Part shown: one piece after another, positions 24,681 through 31,490 of the stretch
Position numbering within the stretch: position 1 is the first letter of the stretch
Layout of the letters: each line of letters starts with the position of its first letter
Assembly (NCBI RefSeq): GCF_015206885.1
Contig: NZ_JADEXY010000017.1
Location: 1 to 41,323 of the forward strand
From: Microcystis aeruginosa LEGE 91341
GTDB lineage: Bacteria > Cyanobacteriota > Cyanobacteriia > Cyanobacteriales > Microcystaceae
Direction: 5' to 3'
DNA length: 41,323 nt
Made by a program: the position numbers and the translations under genes
Notes under the pieces: generated by a model
Databases searched by the model: none
What the model saw: only the letters and a program-made list of their open reading frames with translations
Told to the model about the DNA's origin: nothing

Positions 24681-25495
24681 CTAGCTTGTCCAGTGTCATA
24701 AAGGTGATTGAGTACTTCCATTTCTCGATAAGTATCCATGCATTGCCAAAACCCATCATGCCTATAGACGGCGAGTTCTCCCAAAGCAGCTAGGGTTCTT
24801 AGGGGCTGTGCCTCAAAAACCGTCGCATCTCCCTCAATTAAATCCAAAACCTTGCGATTTAAGACAAAATAACCCCCATTAATCCATCCTTCAGATGTTT
24901 GCGGCTTTTCTTGGAACTGAGTGACTAGATTATCCTCAATCACTAACTCGCCAAAGCGAGAAGGAGGACGAACCGCCGTCAAGGTGGCTAATTTCCCATG
25001 AGAGTAATGAAAATCCAACAGATCCGCAATATTCACATCACAAACCCCATCCCCATAGGTGGCTAAAAAGATATCGCTTCCGCTTTGGCCTATATAAGAG
25101 GTGAGACGTTTAAGACGACCTCCCGTCATGGTTTCCTGTCCCGTATCAACTAACCAAATACGCCAGTCTTCCTCATCATGTCCACTATCGAGTTTAGTCA
25201 CTTTTTTATTGCCTAACTCCAAGAGGACATCACTTTGATTCCAATCATAGCTAAAGAAATAGTCCCGGATTATTTCCCCTTTATACCCTAGACAGAGCAT
25301 AAAGTCAGTTAAGCCATAATGGGCATAAGTTTTCATGATATGCCAAATAATCGGCCGATTTCCGATGGCAATCATTGGTTTAGGTCGAAATTCGGTTTCT
25401 TCCCGCAGTCGGGTTCCTTTGCCACCACACAAGATAGCCACGGGAATATTAGACTTATAGTCCTTAACTGTTAAACTGACCGATTGTATTACCAT
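24665..25495 (-). CDS. rfbF: Glucose-1-phosphate cytidylyltransferase
   Basis: A 276-residue nucleotidyltransferase that makes CDP-glucose, the first step of the 3,6-dideoxyhexose pathway. AILCGGKGTRLREETEFRPKPM is the nucleotide-binding signature. DIFLATYGDGVCDVNI has the catalytic Asp pair, and EGWINGGYFVLNRKVLD is typical of RfbF. It is the first gene of the minus-strand operon, and the promoter must lie in the gap before the divergent GT-C gene. Confidence 0.93.
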   Translation of the reverse strand: MVIQSVSLTVKDYKSNIPVAILCGGKGTRLREETEFRPKPMIAIGNRPIIWHIMKTYAHYGLTDFMLCLGYKGEIIRDYFFSYDWNQSDVLLELGNKKVTKLDSGHDEEDWRIWLVDTGQETMTGGRLKRLTSYIGQSGSDIFLATYGDGVCDVNIADLLDFHYSHGKLATLTAVRPPSRFGELVIEDNLVTQFQEKPQTSEGWINGGYFVLNRKVLDLIEGDATVFEAQPLRTLAALGELAVYRHDGFWQCMDTYREMEVLNHLYDTGQARWKIW

Positions 25496-25938
25496 TAGAT
25501 TATATGGTGAAAGGCTTTTAGAGTGACATCATCTTATCGAGGCAGTTTAACACGGGATTCCCGATTGTGTGCAGTATCTGTCTAAAAAAATTTTTGTTGA
25601 GCGGGTGTCTCTAGTTTATTGCTAAACAGGCTCTTAAATCTTCTAGCAGTTATCTTAATGGTGAGGTACGAGGTTTTCCTTTTGGGGAGTCGGTCGTCGG
25701 CCGGCGATGCCAAATCAGGTTATACTTCATCTTTATCGGCAACTATAGCAAAAAATGGGTTATTTAGGACGCTTTCAATTTTCAAACTCTTATCGGTCAA
25801 GGGTTTCAGCGATTGATTGTCCTAACCACCCCGATCTTTGCTATAGGACTAGAAATTCGCACTACCATGCGAAGATAAACATTCGGGGATACGGTGGCAA
25901 AACTACCAGACAATTTTAGGATAAAAATACCGACAATT
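25496..25938. other. Divergent intergenic region
   Basis: This region must hold promoters for the rfb operon (leftward) and the GT-C gene (rightward). At 25673-25700 it carries one copy of a 28-base repeat (GTTTTCCTTTTGGGGAGTCG...) whose second copy is at 27559-27586. I see no gene or hairpin worth naming. Confidence 0.5.
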
Positions 25939-27510
25939 ATGGGGAAATCAATCAATAAAGTCCGAGGAACGGCACTGATTTTAGGGATTCTAGCGATCGC
26001 CTTTGCCTTTTTCACTAGGATTGTCAGTATCTTTGAATACGTTACCTTCGATATCGGACCCGATCCCGATCAGATTACCCTTGGTTATCTCTGGATGGAT
26101 ATGTGGAAGGGAAACTTTCCTCAATTAGGACCACCAGGGGGGGGGGGGAAATATGGATTCACAATTCCACCCCTCTATAGTTATTTAGGATTTCCTCTGA
26201 CAATTTTCGGTACTGCTCCCGAATTTCAAGTCCTTACCAATGGCCTATTCTCTTTTTTATCGATTCCCCTCTTAATCTACTTTGTTTATCAACTTTTGGA
26301 AAATGTAGAACAAGATAAACGTCTTCTCCTGTCCAGTTTGGCAGGATTTTGGTATAGCACGATTTATGCCGACTATTTTATTAATAATTTTTCATGGGGA
26401 CCTAGTCCAATACCCTTTTTCCTGCTCCTTTTTGCTTTACTCTATCGGTTCCAGATGGAAACGACTAAGCCGCTGATCTATCAGGCTATAGCTTGGATAT
26501 TCTTCGGGATTACTGTCGCTATATTGGTGAGTTTACACACCACCACGATGTTAATTATCCCAGCGACTTCTGTTATCGCCTGTCTATGGTTTGTTTATCG
26601 AAATCGAAAGAATACTATTAAATGTCTTTTGCCTTTTCTATCGATTCTCTCGGCAAATCTCGCCTTGATTATGTATTGGCACAGTGAGATAGTTGGGAGA
26701 TTTGCAAATACGAAAGGACTGCTGAGAGCGCTCACGGAGAAGGGGGCAAGCGCTGAACCATCGAGCAATCTGTTCGCTCGTCTATTTAAAGCGATTTGGG
26801 AAACGGTTTATCTGGGTAATCAAGTATTTTTTTTGAATGACAATATATCGATTTTCAATGTCGTAGTTTCAGTTATTTTTTTCGGCATTTCTCTATACAT
26901 AGTCATCAAAAAATATCGAGGCAATAAAACACTGATCAGCTTTTTTGCGATTACTTGGATAATTTTTATCTACGCTTCCTCTAATTACCCTGATGAGTAT
27001 TTTTATTCCCATCGTAAAATCTTACTCTGGTTTGCTCCTATTCTTCTGGCGATCTCTAGTCTGGCCTATCTAAACTTGACTAAGACTTTCCACAGGATCC
27101 TCGCTCTAGTTCTAACAATTATCATCGGCTATTCTATCGCAACTAATCTCTATTTCAATCAACGTTATCTTGCCAGTAAATACGGTTCCGAAAGACTCCT
27201 ATCCGTGGCCGATACAGTGGCAATTATCAATCAGATTCCGGTCGGTTCAACCCTTTGTGATCCAGCCAAGAAACGCAAAAGAAAAGAGCACGGTCAGTAC
27301 GATTATATCGATACCTTTATGACCAAAAGAGAGCTAAAGATCACCAATGCCTGCCCATCGGGTAGTTATTATATACAGCCGAAATTTAAAATGGCTATCC
27401 AAATGAACGATTTATTTCCAATTTTTACCCTCGTCAAAACTCCCCCTCTCGATCGCCCGATGACTTCCCTTCTGGAAACCCCAGAAGCCTATCTCTATAA
27501 AATCGAGTAG
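25939..27510 (+). CDS. GT-C-like multi-pass membrane glycosyltransferase, with poly-G tract
   Basis: A 523-residue protein (538 from a GTG at 25894) with about ten membrane helices. The first loop has FDIGPDPDQITLGYLW, acidic residues like those used by GT39/GT83-type enzymes, and IPPLYSYL further on. These enzymes transfer sugars from polyprenyl-phosphate donors on the outer face, which fits the neighbouring gtrAB pair. A run of 12 G (26137-26148) encodes four glycines in the first loop. One base gained or lost would shift the frame early. It is transcribed away from rfbF and bracketed by a 28-base direct repeat. Confidence 0.75.
   Translation: MGKSINKVRGTALILGILAIAFAFFTRIVSIFEYVTFDIGPDPDQITLGYLWMDMWKGNFPQLGPPGGGGKYGFTIPPLYSYLGFPLTIFGTAPEFQVLTNGLFSFLSIPLLIYFVYQLLENVEQDKRLLLSSLAGFWYSTIYADYFINNFSWGPSPIPFFLLLFALLYRFQMETTKPLIYQAIAWIFFGITVAILVSLHTTTMLIIPATSVIACLWFVYRNRKNTIKCLLPFLSILSANLALIMYWHSEIVGRFANTKGLLRALTEKGASAEPSSNLFARLFKAIWETVYLGNQVFFLNDNISIFNVVVSVIFFGISLYIVIKKYRGNKTLISFFAITWIIFIYASSNYPDEYFYSHRKILLWFAPILLAISSLAYLNLTKTFHRILALVLTIIIGYSIATNLYFNQRYLASKYGSERLLSVADTVAIINQIPVGSTLCDPAKKRKRKEHGQYDYIDTFMTKRELKITNACPSGSYYIQPKFKMAIQMNDLFPIFTLVKTPPLDRPMTSLLETPEAYLYKIE
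26137..26148 (+). repeat. Homopolymer of 12 G inside a coding region
   Basis: Twelve consecutive G, preceded by CCACCA and followed by AAATATGG, encode Gly four times in frame. Such tracts are prone to slipped-strand mispairing and are the classic on/off switch of surface-glycan genes in other bacteria. Confidence 0.9.
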
Positions 27511-27558
27511 AAATACCTCAACCATGATAGCGGAATTTACTCGGGATATTCTTAGGAA

Positions 27559-27586
27559 GTTTTCCTTTTAGGGAGTCGGTTGTCGG
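27559..27586. repeat. Second copy of a 28-base direct repeat
   Basis: GTTTTCCTTTTAGGGAGTCG... matches 25673-25700 at 26 of 28 positions. The two copies bracket the GT-C gene. Confidence 0.7.
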
Positions 27587-27722
27587 TAGTCAGCAATAAG
27601 CTGTACTGCATTTAAACTGGGTATGGGAATTTTTAGTACAAATGCTCAGACCGACTCTCCCTGCTCATAGACAGTATTAACGAGCAATTTAGCTAGTCAA
27701 AAGCTTATTACCAGTGATTACC

Positions 27723-28175
27723 TCACCTTGGCGGCGTATTATTGACAATATTGAGCGCATAAAGGCGAAAACGCTCTAGATCAGCTTGTAGGGTTGATTC
27801 CACCACTCGACCTAGGAAAAGATTATCCATCAATTTTCCTAACCAACCGGGTATAGCATAGGCTGCTGTCAGTCGCACAATACTCCTACCATGACGGTCA
27901 TAGAAACGAATTGCCCCACGGTTAGGCAACCCGTCCACGGATTCCCATTGAATCATCTGATGGGGGACAATTTTCATTATCCGTGACAACCAAGTAAATT
28001 CTAGACCACCACTGGCTAACTTCCAACGGGAAAGTTCTGGCTCCTCCTCGAGAATTTTCACCGATTCGATCCATTTCATCCAGTGGGGCATTTGTTCTAA
28101 ATCTGACCAGAGCTCCCAAACCAGATCGATCGGCGCGTCCACTTCTACCTGTACACTATGTTCTAACCAAGTCAT
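27723..28175 (-). CDS. SRPBCC (START/cyclase-dehydrase-like) family protein
   Basis: A 150-residue protein with the Bet v1/SRPBCC fold. VEVDAPIDLVWELWSDLEQMPHWMKWIESV is the usual start, with HQMIQWESVDGLPNRGAIRFY in the middle and a C-terminal helix (LQADLERFRLYAL). These proteins form a pocket for lipids or other hydrophobic ligands; cyanobacterial members are close to the Coq10/polyketide-cyclase group. Its ligand is unknown. It is convergent with the downstream end of the GT-C gene and divergent from the cupin gene. Confidence 0.8.
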   Translation of the reverse strand: MTWLEHSVQVEVDAPIDLVWELWSDLEQMPHWMKWIESVKILEEEPELSRWKLASGGLEFTWLSRIMKIVPHQMIQWESVDGLPNRGAIRFYDRHGRSIVRLTAAYAIPGWLGKLMDNLFLGRVVESTLQADLERFRLYALNIVNNTPPR

Positions 28176-28279
28176 TCGTTAATTCTGGCGATGCTGAATA
28201 TTTCTATGATAACGGCTATTAGTCTTTAGCTTTTCACTCAATGATAAAATAAAAACAATCTTCCCAGTTTAATTTTACT

Positions 28280-28642
28280 ATGTTAATCAGAAAACTGCTC
28301 GAATGTGAGGAATTCATCGCCGGTGATCATACCCGATTGCGCGAGTTATTGCATCCCGATAAACAGCCGTTAAATCTACGTTATAGTTTAGCCCACGCAT
28401 GGGTAGATGTGGGGGAAACTTCTACTCCCCACACTTTAAAAACTGCGGAAGTTTATTATATTCTGCAAGGACAAGGGGAAATGCACATCGATGAGGAAGT
28501 GCAATTAGTGACTGTCGGTGCTGCCATTTATATACCTCCTCTCGCTAAACAATATATTCATAATTGTGGGGAGGAACCCTTAGTTTTTTTGTGCATTGTC
28601 GATCCTGCTTGGCGACTGGAAGACGAAATTATCTTTGAGTAA
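28280..28642 (+). CDS. Cupin-domain protein
   Basis: A 120-residue single-domain cupin. HTLKTAEVYYILQGQGEMHID is motif 1, with conserved His and Glu, and VGAAIYIPPLAKQYIHNCG is motif 2 with the second metal His. It ends 5 bases before tyrA, so the two probably share a transcript. Small cupins can be epimerases, isomerases or binding proteins; nothing here settles which. Confidence 0.85.
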   Translation: MLIRKLLECEEFIAGDHTRLRELLHPDKQPLNLRYSLAHAWVDVGETSTPHTLKTAEVYYILQGQGEMHIDEEVQLVTVGAAIYIPPLAKQYIHNCGEEPLVFLCIVDPAWRLEDEIIFE

Positions 28643-28647
28643 AAATA

Positions 28648-29493
28648 ATGAATATTGGCATTATTGGACTGGGTTTAATCGGTGGTTCCTTGGGGTTAGA
28701 TTTCCGCGCACAAGGTTATAAGGTTTTGGGAGTTTCCCGTCAACAATCCACCTGTGATATCGCTATAGAAACAGGAGTGGTAGATGAATCTAGTACCAGT
28801 TTAGAATTATTGGCTACTGCCGATTTAATCTTTATTTGTACTCCCATACATTTAATTGTGCCAACTTTGGAAAAATTAACTCCCTATTTAAAAAAACAGG
28901 CAATTGTCACCGATGTGGGATCGGTTAAAGGAGCGATTGTAGCCAATTGTAGTCAATTATGGCCAAATTTTGTCGGTAGTCATCCCATGGCTGGGAAAAC
29001 CGAACAGGGAATTAATGCGGCACAATTGGGTTTATTTGTCAATACCCCATATCTGATTACTCCCCTTGAATCTACTTCTAAATGTGCCGTGAAAATCTTA
29101 ACTGAAATAGTAGAAAAATTAGGCTGTAAAATTTATTATTCCTCCCCCGAAGAACACGATCGAGCCGTGGCATGGATTTCCCATTTGCCAGTAATGATTA
29201 GTACCAGTTTAATCCAAGCTTGTGCGACAGAACAAGATCTGAATATTCGCAAATTAGCAGAAAATTTAGCTAGTTCTGGTTTTCGCGATACCAGTCGCGT
29301 CGGTGCTGGCAATCCCGAATTAGGTTTAATGATGGCTAAATACAATCGTCAAGCTTTATTGATATCCTTGACAAATTATCGGCAAAATCTTGATCAAATT
29401 ATTGACTATATTGCAGGAGAACAATGGCAGGAACTAGAGGAAATTCTCGTTTCTAGTCATAAATATCGAGGCAATTTTATTCAATCAAAATAA
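28648..29493 (+). CDS. tyrA: Prephenate/arogenate dehydrogenase
   Basis: A 281-residue enzyme of tyrosine synthesis. GIIGLGLIGGSLGLDFR is the NAD(P)-binding loop. TDVGSVKGAIV and GSHPMAGKTEQGINAA carry the catalytic His, and AWISHLPVMIST is conserved. The Synechocystis homologue is an NADP-specific arogenate dehydrogenase, so this one is likely to use arogenate too. The length matches stand-alone TyrA without a fused mutase or ACT domain. It sits 5 bases after the cupin gene. Confidence 0.9.
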   Translation: MNIGIIGLGLIGGSLGLDFRAQGYKVLGVSRQQSTCDIAIETGVVDESSTSLELLATADLIFICTPIHLIVPTLEKLTPYLKKQAIVTDVGSVKGAIVANCSQLWPNFVGSHPMAGKTEQGINAAQLGLFVNTPYLITPLESTSKCAVKILTEIVEKLGCKIYYSSPEEHDRAVAWISHLPVMISTSLIQACATEQDLNIRKLAENLASSGFRDTSRVGAGNPELGLMMAKYNRQALLISLTNYRQNLDQIIDYIAGEQWQELEEILVSSHKYRGNFIQSK

Positions 29494-29561
29494 CATTTTT
29501 CCCAGCAATTATACCCCAGTCCTGTGTTATAGATTTATCCTCAGTAAACCAATGCAATAAT

Positions 29562-30020
29562 ATGAACACTTTTTTTGACTTTGAAGCCGAATTTGTTGAC
29601 TCCTTACGTTGCATACCGATGGCCGTGAGAATGAAACTAGATACCTGTGGAGTTAAATTAAAATTATCCCATTGGATGCAGTTAACTCAACCAGAAAGAA
29701 TGGTATTAGTTAATATGGCTTGTACGACGGCAGCAGAAACCAAAATCTATCGAGATTTTCTGCAAAAATTAATCACGGAAAAAACTGGCAATCCCGCAGG
29801 AGAACTAGCAATAGATCCCCACCCTCCTTGGCTAGATGATAGCCAGATTCCTGATACAGTCCTAGAAAAAGCTAGAGAATTAGAGATTGAAATTAGTTTA
29901 GAACAATGGCAAAAATTGCAATCATTCCAACGTTTTGCCCTGATTAAACTCAGTCGTCCCAGTCACGAAAATCTCAACTTCTATCCTGCCCTGAAAGAGT
30001 TCCACATAGTCGATGCCTAA
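29562..30020 (+). CDS. narM: Nitrate reductase-associated protein NarM
   Basis: A 152-residue protein matching the cyanobacterial nitrate-reductase-associated family. FDFEAEFVDSLRCIPMAVRMKLDTCGVKL is its signature start, and LQSFQRFALIKLSRPSHENLNF with FYPALKEF closes it. NarM is needed for nitrate reductase activity in cyanobacteria. In many genomes it lies near narB or the moa genes, but here it follows tyrA. No consensus NtcA box (GTA-N8-TAC) is visible in the short upstream gap. Confidence 0.85.
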   Translation: MNTFFDFEAEFVDSLRCIPMAVRMKLDTCGVKLKLSHWMQLTQPERMVLVNMACTTAAETKIYRDFLQKLITEKTGNPAGELAIDPHPPWLDDSQIPDTVLEKARELEIEISLEQWQKLQSFQRFALIKLSRPSHENLNFYPALKEFHIVDA

Positions 30021-30170
30021 CTCAAGAAACCATGGCATATTAAGTTTGTTTATACCTTACTGTCATGACAAGCAAAAAGGCGATCAAGGAGTATAAAATT
30101 AAATAAATTACAGTAACTTGCTGGTCGCTTAATAAAAATGATAATTAATGAGCATATTCTGGGAAAATGA

Positions 30171-30362
30171 TTATACAGTTTCCATCCAGTCAAAGACTTG
30201 ATTTAATTGCGACAAATCGATTAAACCGTACTGCCATAAAACCATCGGCAAAGAACCCACCGATGCTTCACAGAGACGCACAGCCATATCGAGGGAACGG
30301 GGGGAAATTGCTAATTTTTCCAAGAGGAAAGTGCGGAGTTGTTTTTGTTGATGAGCTTCCAT
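30171..30362 (-). CDS. DUF2949 family small protein
   Basis: A 63-residue paralogue of the protein at 1158-1352, with SVGSLPMVLWQYGLIDLSQL and a C-terminal VFDWMETV helix. The N-terminus (MEAHQQKQLRTFLLEKLAISPRS) aligns with the same helix in the other copy. Unknown function. Confidence 0.7.
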   Translation of the reverse strand: MEAHQQKQLRTFLLEKLAISPRSLDMAVRLCEASVGSLPMVLWQYGLIDLSQLNQVFDWMETV

Positions 30363-30825
30363 GATTAAGGATCATTGGTAATGATAATCGGATTATTGAA
30401 TAACTTATCTTCTATTAAAAAGAGATGCTTCCCTCACGGGGATCACCCAATCGGGTGATTTTGTCCAACAATGGCAATAATTTAAGAGTTTATCCATAAT
30501 ATGTCCTGCTATCCCGAAATTGCTAGTGGGGATATCAACACTTTCTTTACTTAGAAAAACGATAAAGGGGAGCTTTTGGGATAAGCTATTGATCAGGAGA
30601 CCTCGAAAAACAGATTTACTACAGCATTGCACCGCCTGAAAACCTCATGAAACCTTTATTTATTCTCAATTAGTGCGAAGATTTTTTCAATAAGTCTAAT
30701 TTATCGAGGTACGCTTTAGGTATCAGACATAATTTAATTTCGAGAACCTACTTGACTTTCGCCAGTCAATCCTGTATGATCGAGCCGGTGGTTATTAGGA
30801 GAATAAAAAAACAATCTGAGCAACT
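30363..30825. other. Gap before the plus-strand glycan genes
   Basis: This 463-base gap holds the promoter of the DUF2949 gene (left) and of the plus-strand gene at 30826 (right; a GGAG lies about 20 bases before its ATG). A small hairpin with stem TCACCC/GGGTGA (30443-30458) is followed by TTTTG. The frame on the minus strand at 30405-30632 has no family resemblance, and I do not call it a gene. Confidence 0.5.
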
Positions 30826-31458
30826 ATGTCAAAAATTAAAATCAACCTACAGATTATTGGCGTTTTTTATAAGCGGGTTATTTACCCAACTGTAACTTTA
30901 ACTTTTCCTATATTTCTGGCTTCCTTAGTCGCCTGTAATCCCTCTCCAGAAGGAAGCAAAGTTAATCCTCCCCCAAAGGCTTCCCCCTCTTCTGAAGCAC
31001 CTACTTCTCCGAACACCCAAACTACTACATCCAACGTTTCTATTCCTGGTGTTCAAAATTACACCGAAATCATTTTTAAACAGCCTCAGAAAAATTCAAG
31101 CAATGGTTTCTTCGAGGCAGTTAACGATTCCCCAGAACTTGAGCGAGAACTCCCGAAGACTAAGCCTTTCAGAGTTTCTGGTTGGGCTGTAAATGCTGAC
31201 TTTATTCAACCAGCCGACCTAGTAATTATAACGATGGGAGATGATAACACTCCTATTGCTATTGCCCCTGTCACGATAGATAGGCCTGATATTGTTAAAG
31301 GGTTTAAGAAAAACGCTTTAGCAAAATCTGGCTGGAGTGCGACTATCGATCCCATATCTTTACCTAATAATAGCGTGATACTCAAGGCTTGGTCTTACGA
31401 TCCCACCACCAAAGAAGCGATTCAATTGTCTCAAGAACATAAGCTGACTTGGAAATAG
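30826..31458 (+). CDS. Lipoprotein with a beta-rich domain, unknown function
   Basis: A 210-residue protein with a positively charged N-terminus, a hydrophobic segment and a lipobox (FLASLVAC, Cys near residue 37). A Pro/Ser/Thr-rich linker (about 43-72) is followed by a domain with RVSGWAVNAD and RPDIVKGFKKNALAKSGWSATI. The GWAV...RPD...SGW word order resembles a domain often attached to cell-surface and glycosyltransferase proteins. It lies 32 bases before the methyltransferase/GT2 fusion, in which a similar GWIFDP...RPD segment occurs. Probably envelope-anchored. Confidence 0.7.
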   Translation: MSKIKINLQIIGVFYKRVIYPTVTLTFPIFLASLVACNPSPEGSKVNPPPKASPSSEAPTSPNTQTTTSNVSIPGVQNYTEIIFKQPQKNSSNGFFEAVNDSPELERELPKTKPFRVSGWAVNADFIQPADLVIITMGDDNTPIAIAPVTIDRPDIVKGFKKNALAKSGWSATIDPISLPNNSVILKAWSYDPTTKEAIQLSQEHKLTWK

Positions 31459-31490
31459 AGCATCTGGAGTATATTTAGAAAACTGCGAGT

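Noticed and set aside
29494-29561. NtcA-binding site upstream of narM
   Set aside because: A GTA with eight bases then CAA is present but not the needed TAC; the match is too weak.
30405-30632. 75-codon minus-strand frame in the gap before the lipoprotein gene
   Set aside because: No recognisable motif, no ribosome-binding site, and it runs through a small hairpin; probably chance.
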